From contig NZ_JARQWR010000006.1 of the NCBI RefSeq assembly GCF_030766725.1, positions 62,001 through 126,000 on the forward strand: a stretch of DNA of 64,000 nucleotides, in the 5' to 3' direction. Under the pieces are notes generated by a model that ran no database searches, was not told the origin of the DNA, and worked only from the letters and a program-made list of their open reading frames with translations. Below, piece by piece: positions 55,764-63,931 of this stretch (the first letter of the stretch is position 1; each line of letters opens with the position of its first letter). The translations under genes and the position numbers were made by a program. This DNA comes from Flavobacterium aerium. Its GTDB lineage: Bacteria; Bacteroidota; Bacteroidia; Flavobacteriales; Flavobacteriaceae.

Positions 55764-56921
55764 ATGAGTTTATCTAAATCGAATGTAGCTTTCATGGCTA
55801 TATGTACTGGTCTAATCGTGGCTAATTTGTATTATTGTCAACCTTTGATTATACTAATTTCAAATGAGTTTCAGATTCCTGAAGATCAGGCCGGAACAAT
55901 AACATACCTTACTCAGGCAGGTTATGCAATAGGAATGTTTTTTATGGTGCCACTAGGCGATAAAGTAGAGCGTAAAAAACAAATACAATTTACGACACTA
56001 GCTGCTGTATTGGCTTTGATTTTGGCGGCTATGGCAAAAGATTTTATTGTTTTGCAAATCGCTTCATTTTTATTAGGAGCCTCCTCTATAGTACCTCAAT
56101 TAATTTTGCCCTTGGCGGCTACTTTAGCGGCACCAGAACAAAGAGGAAAGGTAATTGGGACTGTAATGAGTGGTTTGTTAATTGGTATTTTAGTTTCTAG
56201 AACAGTTAGTGGATTTATAGGAGTATGGCTCGGTTGGAGAGGAATGTTTTGGATTGCATCTGGAATTTGTCTTTTAATCTTCTTTATTGTTCAGAAAAGA
56301 ATTCCTGTCAATAAACCAGACTTCAAAGGATCTTATCTAGAGTTACTACGATCGCTTTTCTCCTTAATAAAGGAACAGCCCATTTTAAGAGAAGCAACAG
56401 TAATCAATATGCTTTGTTTTGCACAATTTGGGGCTTTCTGGACTACTATGGTTTTATTACTATCCTCTACACCATTTAATTATGATAGTGCAATGATTGG
56501 TTTATTTGGAATTGTTGGAGCTTCTGGAGCACTAGCAGCACCATTAGTTGGTAAACTAGGAGATAAAGGAAATCCAAGACTAGTGATAGGTTATGGATGC
56601 GTTCTATTACTAATTAGCTTTATAGTTTTTTACTTCTCATCAACGAGTGTTATTGGGATATTATTAGGGATAGTTTTCATCGATGTAGGATTGCAATCCG
56701 TTCACGTGTCAAATCAAACAAGAGTATATGCAATATTACCAGAAGCTCGAAATAGGATGAATACAATATTCATGTCTTTTAGTTTTATGGGAACAGCTGC
56801 AGGATCCGCTTTAGGCTTATGGCTTTGGGAGTTTGGGAAATGGCATGCAGTATCTATTGGAGGAGGAGTTTTGTCCTTATTAGCATTGGGAGTATATGCT
56901 CTTACTTATAAGAAAAAATAA
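55764..56921 (+). CDS. MFS transporter
   Basis: 385 residues and twelve predicted helices. The loop 2-3 motif is present as PLGDKVERKKQI. Resembles the YnfM/arabinose-efflux type group of drug or sugar exporters (CTGLIVANLYYCQPLI at the start is characteristic). Substrate unknown. Confidence 0.92.
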   Translation: MSLSKSNVAFMAICTGLIVANLYYCQPLIILISNEFQIPEDQAGTITYLTQAGYAIGMFFMVPLGDKVERKKQIQFTTLAAVLALILAAMAKDFIVLQIASFLLGASSIVPQLILPLAATLAAPEQRGKVIGTVMSGLLIGILVSRTVSGFIGVWLGWRGMFWIASGICLLIFFIVQKRIPVNKPDFKGSYLELLRSLFSLIKEQPILREATVINMLCFAQFGAFWTTMVLLLSSTPFNYDSAMIGLFGIVGASGALAAPLVGKLGDKGNPRLVIGYGCVLLLISFIVFYFSSTSVIGILLGIVFIDVGLQSVHVSNQTRVYAILPEARNRMNTIFMSFSFMGTAAGSALGLWLWEFGKWHAVSIGGGVLSLLALGVYALTYKKK

Positions 56922-57009
56922 TACTTTAGAAAGAGATCTTTTGAAGTATACTTTTTTAGGCTTATAAAATATTTTATCTTTACAACATATTTATTAAAAA
57001 ATTCAACAA

Positions 57010-57942
57010 ATGGAAAACGGAATTTACGCTAAATTTAATACAACAAAAGGAGTTATTTTGGTGAAATTAACTCACGATAAAACTCCAGGGACAGTTGGTA
57101 ACTTTGTAGGTTTGGCTGAAGGAAATCTAGAGAATAATGCAAAGCCACAAGGGAAACCTTATTATGATGGATTAAAATTTCACAGAGTAATTCCTGATTT
57201 TATGATCCAAGGTGGTTGCCCACAAGGAACAGGAACAGGTGGACCTGGATATCAATTTGACGATGAGTTTCATCCAAGTTTAAAACACAGCGGACCAGGT
57301 GTATTGTCTATGGCAAATTCAGGACCAGGATCAAACGGAAGTCAATTTTTTATTACACATATCGCTACAGATTGGTTAGATAACAAACATACTGTTTTTG
57401 GAAATGTAGTAGAAGGTCAGGACATTGTTGATGCAATTGCTCAAGGAGATTTGATTGATTCTCTTGAAATTGTAAGAGTAGGAGAAGAGGCAGAAAAATG
57501 GAATGCAATTGAAGCTTTCAGAACATTTGAAGGTTCAAGAGAAAAGCGTCTTTCAGAAGCAAAAAAAGAAGCAGCAGCAGCAATTGAGAAATTAGCAGCA
57601 GGTTTTGATGCTACAGAAAGCGGTTTACGTTATAAAATGATTCAAAAAGGAAGTGGTGTTAAAGCAGAGAAAGGTAAAACAGTTTCTGTACACTATACAG
57701 GTCAGTTGGAAGACGGAACTGTTTTTGACTCATCATACAAAAGAAAACAACCTATTGAATTTCCATTAGGAAAAGGAAATGTAATTGAAGGATGGGACGA
57801 AGGTATTGCTTTACTACAAGTAGGGGATAAAGCTCGTTTTGTAATTCCATCTCATTTAGGATATGGTTCTAGAGGAGCTGGAGGAGTTATACCACCAGAT
57901 GCAACTCTAATTTTCGATGTAGAGTTGATGGCTGTAAAATAA
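57010..57942 (+). CDS. peptidylprolyl isomerase, cyclophilin-FKBP fusion
   Basis: 310 residues, cytoplasmic. Residues 5-165 are a cyclophilin ([52 protein letters not shown], each partial). Residues about 210-310 are an FKBP domain ([62 protein letters not shown]). A helical linker joins them. A two-domain prolyl isomerase is a recurrent feature of Bacteroidota. A terminator follows at 57964. Confidence 0.94.
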   Translation: MENGIYAKFNTTKGVILVKLTHDKTPGTVGNFVGLAEGNLENNAKPQGKPYYDGLKFHRVIPDFMIQGGCPQGTGTGGPGYQFDDEFHPSLKHSGPGVLSMANSGPGSNGSQFFITHIATDWLDNKHTVFGNVVEGQDIVDAIAQGDLIDSLEIVRVGEEAEKWNAIEAFRTFEGSREKRLSEAKKEAAAAIEKLAAGFDATESGLRYKMIQKGSGVKAEKGKTVSVHYTGQLEDGTVFDSSYKRKQPIEFPLGKGNVIEGWDEGIALLQVGDKARFVIPSHLGYGSRGAGGVIPPDATLIFDVELMAVK

Positions 57943-57963
57943 TAGTTACGATCATATGATATT

Positions 57964-57995
57964 AAAAAGCACCCTATATAGGGTGCTTTTTTTGT
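57964..57995 (+). terminator. terminator of the prolyl isomerase gene
   Basis: AAAAAGCACCCTA pairs with TAGGGTGCTTTTT around a short AT loop, then Ts. 21 bases past the stop. Confidence 0.9.
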
Positions 57996-58348
57996 ATCTA
58001 ATTAATAATGAATGAATTAAAATGGGTTTTAAAGCAAGATAATTCTGTTAAAATGAGAATTAAGACTAGATTTTAAGTAGGATTAATTGGATAATGAGTA
58101 TCATGAATTCACTGAATTGCAAAAATAAAGAGAATGAGATGTTTTACTTATAGCAAGTGTGGTTGTTGGGCATCATGTGATTATTGTTTTGTTTTTTTTA
58201 AATAAAATTGTATTAATATTCGCGTTTCGTGATTAAAAAAAAAATAAGTCCATAAAATTTTAAGAAATATTCTGTATCTTGGACTCATCATTATGTAACT
58301 ATTAACCATAATGTGCTAAACTTTTTATTAATCCCTAAATTAACAATT
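57996..58348. other. leader region of the graspetide cluster, 353 bases
   Basis: No coding frame. A near-consensus -7 box (TATCTTGG, 58275-58282; one mismatch to TAnnTTTG) lies about 67 bases before the first precursor ATG, giving a likely 60-base untranslated leader. An in-frame GTG at 58313 is not needed. Confidence 0.4.
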
Positions 58349-58630
58349 ATGAAAAATGACAAAAATTTAAAGAAGCCATTCTTTGCAAACTTTTTAGAAA
58401 ATCAATTATCTGCTGAGGACAAAACAGAAGTTCAAGGTGGTGCAGGTGACATGATGGTTACATTAAAATACCCTTCTGATGGAGAAGATGGACCTGGAAC
58501 ACAAATTACATTGAAATACCCATCAGATAGTGATGAGTCTGGACCAATAACTGTTCCTTCAAGAGATGTTCTTCATACAATGAAGTATCCGTCTGATAGT
58601 GATGAATCAGTTTTATTATCTGATATATAA
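58349..58630 (+). CDS. microviridin-type graspetide precursor 1 (three cores)
   Basis: 93 residues. Leader (1-31): KKPFFANFLENQL at 8-20 is the counterpart of the cyanobacterial PFFARFL recognition helix bound by the ATP-grasp ligases; it ends EVQGG at 27-31. Three cores of the type T-x-K-Y-P-S-D-x-(E/D)-(D/E) follow: 38-47 (x = Leu, tail GED), 54-63 (Leu, SDE) and 77-86 (Met, SDE). The Thr, Ser and Lys should form two esters and one amide with the acidic residues, giving caged protease inhibitors. Start ATG at 58349 aligns with the two other precursors; an upstream GTG would add 12 unconserved residues. Confidence 0.92.
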   Translation: MKNDKNLKKPFFANFLENQLSAEDKTEVQGGAGDMMVTLKYPSDGEDGPGTQITLKYPSDSDESGPITVPSRDVLHTMKYPSDSDESVLLSDI

Positions 58631-59073
58631 TTGTCTAATCAATATCAAATCAAACCTAATTTATGAAAAGTAATAAAGATTTAAAGAAACCTTTCTTTGC
58701 AAATTTTTTAGAGAACCAATTGGAGTCTTCTGATAAAAAAGAGGTTCAAGGAGGAGTGATTACACAAAAGTACCCATCGGATAGCGATGAGTCAGGTACA
58801 TTAACTCGTCCAGAATTTGATGAGGCACATACAATGAAGTATCCTTCTGATAGTGATGAGTCAGGGCCTTTTCAACCAAACTTGACATAAATTATTGATT
58901 AATAGATCAGAAATTATCAGATTTATGAAAAAAGATAAAAATCTAAAGAAGCCGTTCTTTGCAAATTTTTTAGAGAACCAATTAACAACTAATAGTAAAA
59001 CAGAAGTTCAAGGTGGTGCTCCGATTATTAATGTTACATTAAAATACCCTTCTGATGGAGAAGATGGACCTGG
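58457..59073 (+). repeat. 41-base identical segment shared by precursors 1 and 3
   Basis: Bases 58457-58497 and 59033-59073 are identical and encode VTLKYPSDGEDGPG in both genes. The surrounding leader codons differ at many third positions, so the identity is more than general relatedness. It points to recent gene conversion or duplication of a core cassette. The listed span covers both copies and the DNA between. Confidence 0.85.
58663..58890 (+). CDS. microviridin-type graspetide precursor 2 (two cores)
   Basis: 75 residues. Leader KKPFFANFLENQL at 8-20 and EVQGG at 27-31, same spacing as precursor 1. Cores at 34-43 (T-Q-K-Y-P-S-D-S-D-E) and 57-66 (T-M-K-Y-P-S-D-S-D-E), both of the SDE class. 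The first core starts only three residues after Gly-Gly, much closer than in precursors 1 and 3, which may affect ring closure order or leader removal. Start ATG at 58663. The gap to precursor 1 is 32 bases. Confidence 0.92.
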   Translation: MKSNKDLKKPFFANFLENQLESSDKKEVQGGVITQKYPSDSDESGTLTRPEFDEAHTMKYPSDSDESGPFQPNLT

Positions 59074-59152
59074 TGGTACAACGCATCCTGATTTAGACTG
59101 TGTATTAACAGCAAAGTACCCTTCAGATAGTGATGAAGCATCATCTATCTAA
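58925..59152 (+). CDS. microviridin-type graspetide precursor 3 (two cores)
   Basis: 75 residues from the ATG at 58925 (upstream in-frame ATG at 58895 rejected by alignment). Leader with KKPFFANFLENQL at 8-20 and EVQGG at 27-31. Cores at 38-47 (T-L-K-Y-P-S-D-G-E-D) and 62-71 (T-A-K-Y-P-S-D-S-D-E), one of each class. The only cysteine of the three precursors lies between its cores. The first core shares 41 identical bases with precursor 1. Confidence 0.92.
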   Translation: MKKDKNLKKPFFANFLENQLTTNSKTEVQGGAPIINVTLKYPSDGEDGPGGTTHPDLDCVLTAKYPSDSDEASSI

Positions 59153-59161
59153 ATAAAGTTT

Positions 59162-59198
59162 AAGCAATAGTACAAATTCTTGTGCTATTGCTTTTTTT
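59162..59198 (+). terminator. terminator between precursor genes and ligase genes
   Basis: AAGCAATAGTACAA (59162-59175) pairs with TTGTGCTATTGCTT (59180-59193; one G-T pair) around ATTC, followed by seven Ts. It ends 21 bases before the first ATP-grasp ATG. It should reduce transcription of the ligases relative to the precursors. Confidence 0.85.
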
Positions 59199-59218
59199 AA
59201 TCTCAAGCACATTTATAA

Positions 59219-60193
59219 ATGATTTTATGTCTTACCCATAGTAAGGACTACTATACTATTGATATTGTTCTAAATAAATTAAGAGCGTTAGGTAAAGAAG
59301 CGTATCGAATTGATACGGATCTTTTTTCCGATCAGCTTATTTTTGATTTTAATGGAGATAATAACACATTTAATTCCACCATTCAGACTGAGAATTATTC
59401 TTTTTCTTTAAAAGATGTTGAAGCAGTTTGGTATAGAAAATTGTGGGCAATAACTCCGCCATCAGAATTAGATCCCGCTTTTAGAGAAATATTTACACAA
59501 GAATATATTACAATGCGGAATATATTTTTTGAATCATTACAAGATGTTCCTTGGATGAATCCAATGATGATTGATCATGAAATTGGGAATAATAAATTGA
59601 TTCAGTTAAAAATCGCAGCCCAAAATGATATTCATATTCCCGAAAGTTTGTTTACAAACGATTCGAGTAAAGTAAGAGAATTTTTTCATGAAAAATGCAA
59701 CGGACAGATGATTGCAAAATTACATGGCGCTCTTACTCGAAGCATGTCTGGTGATGTTCCTTTTTTTCCTACGACTTTAATTACAGAGGATAATTTGGAT
59801 CAATTGGATACTTTGCGTTATTGCCCTATGATTTTTCAAAAGTTAATTGAGAAGAGTTATGAATTGCGTATAGCTTATGTAGATGGAGTATTTTTTGCAG
59901 GAAAAATTAATACAGAAGAATCCATTCGTGGTAAAACAGATTGGCGTGTGGCCAGTGATATTACTTTTTTTTGGGAGCATTATGAATTACCTGTTGCGGT
60001 TGAGAATGCTTTAACAAAAATGATGCAACAAATGGGGCTCTTTTTTGGAGCCATTGATATGATGCGCCACAAAGATGGACGTTATATTTTCTTAGAAGTA
60101 AATCCTCAGGGAGAATGGGGCATGCTTCAACGAGATTTGAATTACCCTATAGGGGAAACTATTGCCGAGAAACTAATAGCAAGAATTGCTTAA
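59219..60193 (+). CDS. mvdC: ATP-grasp graspetide ligase, MvdC/MdnB type (amide former)
   Basis: 324 residues, starting MILCLTHSKDYYTIDIVLNK, typical of the MvdC/MdnB branch. Further marks: EAVWYRKLW near 80; ATP-grasp lysine region MIAKLHGALTRSM; YELRIAYVDGVFFAG; DWRVAS; and metal/ATP site YIFLEVNPQGEWGMLQRDLNYP (in two halves), where the GEWGML form separates MvdC from MvdD. In cyanobacteria this enzyme makes the Lys-Glu/Asp amide after the esters have formed. Probably expressed by read-through of the terminator or from a weak promoter; followed 77 bases later by the second ligase. Confidence 0.92.
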   Translation: MILCLTHSKDYYTIDIVLNKLRALGKEAYRIDTDLFSDQLIFDFNGDNNTFNSTIQTENYSFSLKDVEAVWYRKLWAITPPSELDPAFREIFTQEYITMRNIFFESLQDVPWMNPMMIDHEIGNNKLIQLKIAAQNDIHIPESLFTNDSSKVREFFHEKCNGQMIAKLHGALTRSMSGDVPFFPTTLITEDNLDQLDTLRYCPMIFQKLIEKSYELRIAYVDGVFFAGKINTEESIRGKTDWRVASDITFFWEHYELPVAVENALTKMMQQMGLFFGAIDMMRHKDGRYIFLEVNPQGEWGMLQRDLNYPIGETIAEKLIARIA

Positions 60194-60270
60194 AAATAAA
60201 GAACAACTATTAACCATTAAAGAGTACTTATTAATTGTTTTTAATAATGATTGCTCATCTTTAAATGTTT

Positions 60271-61290
60271 ATGAAAAAAGTATTGATAATTACGCACTCT
60301 CAAGATAATGAATGTATAAATACGGTGTCAAAATATCTTGAAGAATATGGAGCAGAAGCGATCCGATTTAATGTAGATAAATATCCATTAGAATATAGCT
60401 TGAGTAGTAACTACGAGAATGGTCAATGGCAAGTATTTCTTGATTATGAAGGTAAACGTACTTCGATTCATGATATTGAATCATTATGGTACAGACGTAG
60501 TCATAACTTAGCAAGCGGCCTTAATGAAATCTTAGAAGGAGAATTCTTGTCTAGTGTGCATGGTGAATTAAGAGCTACGCTGTTTGGAATGTTTGAAAGT
60601 ATGGATTGTTTCCAAATCGGAAAATTTAGCCAATACAGACGTTTAGACAGTAAAGAAGAACAAATGAAAATTGCTTCTACTATTGGTCTAATGGTACCGG
60701 AAACATGTATTACGAATAGCCCAGAAGAAGCCAAACGTTTTGTGAAAGCACATCCAAAAGGAGCCATTGCAAAAATGCAAAGCTCATTTTCAATCTTACG
60801 TGAAGGAGTAGATCATGTGGTATTTACGAATGTAATAACTGAAGATAATTTTGATCAAATCGATAGCTTACAATATTGTCCTATGCAATTTCAGGAGAAA
60901 TTAGAAAAAGCAAAAGAACTACGTATTACAGTAGTAGGAGATGCTATTTTCTCATTTGCAGTAGATTCACAGAAGATTGATAATGCACAAATTGATTGGA
61001 GAAGAGAAGGATTACAGCTTTTAAATCAGTGGGAGCCGTATGAATTACCAGAAGACGTTAGTAGTAAAATACTGGAAATGATGGATATCTACCAGATTAA
61101 TTATGGTGCAATTGATATTATTGTAACGCCAGAAGGAGATCACTATTTCTTAGAAATAAATTCTGCAGGAGAGTTTTTCTGGTTGGATTTTGCTGTAGAA
61201 GGTGAGATTTCAAGACAGATTGCAAAAGTCTTAACGAATAATGCTTATCGTAGATATACACCAGTTTTTGCTCCAGTTTTGAAAGAATAA
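60271..61290 (+). CDS. mvdD: ATP-grasp graspetide ligase, MvdD/MdnC type (ester former)
   Basis: 339 residues from the ATG at 60271 (MKKVLIITHSQDNECINTV); an ATG two codons upstream is also possible. Marks of the MvdD/MdnC branch: ESLWYRRSHN; AKMQSSFSILR; AKELRITVVGDAIF; QIDWRREGLQLLNQWEPYELP in two halves; INYGAIDIIVTPEGDHYFLE; and NSAGEFFWLD. This type binds the PFFARFL-like leader helix and makes the two Thr/Ser omega-esters first. In Chryseobacterium a related enzyme (CdnC) works on multicore precursors. The C-terminus extends about 20 residues (NNAYRRYTPVFAPVLKE) beyond the fold. Confidence 0.92.
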   Translation: MKKVLIITHSQDNECINTVSKYLEEYGAEAIRFNVDKYPLEYSLSSNYENGQWQVFLDYEGKRTSIHDIESLWYRRSHNLASGLNEILEGEFLSSVHGELRATLFGMFESMDCFQIGKFSQYRRLDSKEEQMKIASTIGLMVPETCITNSPEEAKRFVKAHPKGAIAKMQSSFSILREGVDHVVFTNVITEDNFDQIDSLQYCPMQFQEKLEKAKELRITVVGDAIFSFAVDSQKIDNAQIDWRREGLQLLNQWEPYELPEDVSSKILEMMDIYQINYGAIDIIVTPEGDHYFLEINSAGEFFWLDFAVEGEISRQIAKVLTNNAYRRYTPVFAPVLKE

Positions 61291-61359
61291 TAAATTAATA
61301 TATTTAAGATAAAAAGACGGAATGATTTACTAGATTTGGCATCTACGTTACTTTATCCA

Positions 61360-61914
61360 ATGAAAAATATAGAATTAATGCGTTTTTTAGTATTGTTTTT
61401 TTTGTTTGTTACTTCGGCATATGGACAACAACATTGTGGTTATGATTTTACATCACACATTGTAATCGATGTCCACGAAAATGGCAAAACAGTAAATATC
61501 CAGAATTTGAAAATAACAATTGTAGATAGTTTAGGCAATGCTGTAATTAATGAAAATAATCGATATAGTTTTAAGCAGAATAATGCACCGCTTATTTTTG
61601 TTGAGAATTACAAAATAGAAGAAGCAAAAAGTGCTAGTAGTTTAGCTATTGAAAATAAAGCTCCTCGATGGTTTTATTCTTTTGCAAAAGACAATTATAT
61701 ATTGGTTGTTGTGAATGAATTTCCAATTGACCGTTTTCAGGTGAAAATTGAAGATATTGACAAGGAAGAGAATGGTGGGTATTTTAATACTGTTTTTGTG
61801 CCATTAAATTCCAGTAACCTATATGTGTTGTGCTCAGATAAGAATAAAGCAAGTGCAATGCAATTCGGTAGAAGGCTAAATAAACCTGTATCTGTAGTGC
61901 TAGAAAAAGGATAA
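61360..61914 (+). CDS. small secreted protein of unknown function
   Basis: About 184 residues from the ATG at 61360; the ATG at 61378 (MRFLVLFFLFVTSAYGQQ) gives an even cleaner signal peptide. The mature part is beta-rich (HIVIDVHENGKTVNIQNL, FDRFQVKIEDID-like stretch seen as DRFQVKIEDID). No family recognised. It follows the second ligase after 70 bases with no terminator in between, and the terminator at 61933 comes after it, so it is the likely last gene of the graspetide operon. Whether it belongs to the pathway (for example a target, exporter partner or immunity protein) is open. Confidence 0.6.
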   Translation: MKNIELMRFLVLFFLFVTSAYGQQHCGYDFTSHIVIDVHENGKTVNIQNLKITIVDSLGNAVINENNRYSFKQNNAPLIFVENYKIEEAKSASSLAIENKAPRWFYSFAKDNYILVVVNEFPIDRFQVKIEDIDKEENGGYFNTVFVPLNSSNLYVLCSDKNKASAMQFGRRLNKPVSVVLEKG

Positions 61915-61932
61915 ATATTTAGCTAGAATATA

Positions 61933-61970
61933 AAAAGAGCGGCTGTCTTGTGTAAGACAGCCGCTCTTTT
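61933..61970. terminator. bidirectional terminator
   Basis: AAAAGAGCGGCTGTCTT pairs perfectly with its complement at 61954-61970 around GTGT. It lies between the secreted protein gene and the convergent glutamate-synthase-family gene. Confidence 0.92.
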
Positions 61971-61991
61971 GTATTTATTGTATTGGTAAAA

Positions 61992-63545
61992 CTAGTTGAA
62001 TCGAACTGATTTTTCCTGATCTTTTTTAGTTTCAAAATAAATCTCAGCAAAACTCTTATTGATGTCCTTATCTGTTTTCTTGTAGAACATTTTAGGATTA
62101 ATTTGTTTTGGTGTTTCACAGCCACAAGCACCGATGAAATCTGCTAAAGCCTTCATTGTGTTTTTATGGAAGTTTGCTACACGTTCACTCTTATCTGTAA
62201 TGTCAATACCTTTGTATAAGTTTCTGTCTTGAGTTGCAATTCCTACAGGACATTTACCGCTATCACAACGTAAAGCTTGGATACATCCTAAAGAGAACAT
62301 CATACCACGAGCACTGTAACAAGCATCAGCTCCCAATGATAATGCTTTTGCTAAGTCGAATGCTGTAATTACTTTTCCAGATGCAAGAACTTTTATTTGA
62401 TCACGTACACCATATTCTTTTAATACTTTCGTAGCAAATACTAAAGCATCAGATAACGCCATACCCATATAGTCAATAAACTCTAATGGAGCGGCTCCGG
62501 TACCACCTTCTGCACCATCAATAGTAATGAAGTCAGGAATAATACCTGTTTCAAGCATTGCTTTTGCGATATCAATGAATTCATCTTGACGACCGATACA
62601 TATTTTGAATCCTACAGGTTTACCATTTGATAATTTTTTCAAATTATTAATGAAGTAAAGCATTTCGATAGCATTGTTAAAAGCGCTATGAGAAGAAGGA
62701 GAGTGAACGGTTGTGAATGGTTTTATATGTCTGATTGCAGCAATTTCTGGTGTATTTTTTTCAGCAGGCAATAATCCTCCATGTCCAGGTTTAGCACCTT
62801 GAGAAAGTTTTACTTCGACCATTTTGATATTTGGTTTTTCCGCATTTTTAGCGAATAATTCTCCAGAGAATGTTCCGTCTTCATTTCGACAACCAAAATA
62901 TCCTGTACCAATTTGCCAAATTACATCTGCACCTTGTAAATGATACTCACTAACTCCACCCTCACCAGTATTATGGGCAAAGCCACCTTTCATGGCTCCT
63001 TTGTTAAGAGAAGTGATAGCTGTTTTACTTAATGCTCCGTAACTCATTGCGCCGATATTTAATATACTAGCGTTATAAGGTTGCTTACATTGATTGTTAC
63101 CAATTGTAATACGGAAATTGTTATAATCAGCATGCTTTGGGTAAATTGAGTGAGCAACCCATTCGTAACCAACGCGGTTTGGATCATCCTGCATACCAAA
63201 AGAAATGGTTTGTTTATCATTCTTTGCTCTTTGGTATACGATAGAACGCTGGCGTCTGTTGAATGGTTTCCCATCTAATTCTCCTTCAAAGAAATATTGT
63301 CTAAATTCTGGACGAACAGATTCAAATAAGTAACGTAATTGCCCAATAATCGGGTAGTTTCTTCTAATGGCATGTTTGCTTTGCATGGTATCGTAAGCAA
63401 CCAAGACAATAATCATTATAGGAAGTATAAGCCAAGCTGGGGATAATCTATTGTTGAAGACTAATAAAGCAAAAAGCGCAAAAAATGCAATTGTAATAGC
63501 CCATGTAATTTGCCGTACCGAAAGGTTTTGGATTTTAATACTCAT
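61992..63545 (-). CDS. FMN-binding glutamate synthase family protein
   Basis: 517 residues. N-terminal membrane segments (residues 13-50), then a GltB-type central/FMN domain: NIGAMSYGALSKTAITSLNKG, NTGEGGVSEYH, KLSQGAKPGHGG, TIDGAEGGTGAAPLEF and the cysteine cluster CDSGKCPVGIATQ. The stand-alone FMN domain lacks the glutaminase part of full glutamate synthase. Membrane-anchored versions occur widely in Bacteroidota; the reaction is not settled. Convergent with the graspetide operon and probably unrelated to it. Confidence 0.9.
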   Translation of the reverse strand: MSIKIQNLSVRQITWAITIAFFALFALLVFNNRLSPAWLILPIMIIVLVAYDTMQSKHAIRRNYPIIGQLRYLFESVRPEFRQYFFEGELDGKPFNRRQRSIVYQRAKNDKQTISFGMQDDPNRVGYEWVAHSIYPKHADYNNFRITIGNNQCKQPYNASILNIGAMSYGALSKTAITSLNKGAMKGGFAHNTGEGGVSEYHLQGADVIWQIGTGYFGCRNEDGTFSGELFAKNAEKPNIKMVEVKLSQGAKPGHGGLLPAEKNTPEIAAIRHIKPFTTVHSPSSHSAFNNAIEMLYFINNLKKLSNGKPVGFKICIGRQDEFIDIAKAMLETGIIPDFITIDGAEGGTGAAPLEFIDYMGMALSDALVFATKVLKEYGVRDQIKVLASGKVITAFDLAKALSLGADACYSARGMMFSLGCIQALRCDSGKCPVGIATQDRNLYKGIDITDKSERVANFHKNTMKALADFIGACGCETPKQINPKMFYKKTDKDINKSFAEIYFETKKDQEKSVRFN

Positions 63546-63931
63546 TGTGAATGAAGAATTAAGTTTGAAAATTTTTAGTTTAAGTTTTATTTAGAAATAT
63601 ACATCAATCAATAAGCATGCCTATTGTGGCTATAGAATTATATAATTGATAATTTTTTATATTGTTTTTTTAGAATTCCCCTTTTTTAGAAGTATGGGGA
63701 TTAATAGTTGAAGATTTTATTATTTGAGAATAAAACAGAGAATTTAGTCTCTCTATTGAAAGCTGAAATGCTACTACTAGTAATCATTGCAATAAATGTT
63801 GACATTTTATTTTTAGTAAAAATTTCAGCGCAAAATTAATAAATATATTCTATAAGAAACAAAATTAAATCTTAATATATTAAAAATTAAAAAGATGTCG
63901 TTTTTGAGTGTTTAAAGTTACTCATAACGAG
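63546..63931. other. intergenic region, 386 bases
   Basis: AT-rich. No coding frame. It should contain the promoter of the minus-strand glutamate-synthase-family gene; no exact box is seen. Confidence 0.4.

Noticed and set aside
57010..57942. Cyclophilin-FKBP fusion as a novel protein
   Set aside because: Unusual domain pairing in general, but recurrent in Bacteroidota.
58313..58348. GTG start for precursor 1 adding 12 residues
   Set aside because: Precursors 2 and 3 align from the ATG at the equivalent position (M-K-x-x-K-x-L-K-K-P), and the extra residues are not shared.
58457..59140. Repeated KYPSD-coding units look at first like a short direct-repeat or CRISPR-like array
   Set aside because: They are in frame, vary at third codon positions and lie inside three precursor genes; no spacer regularity and no cas genes.
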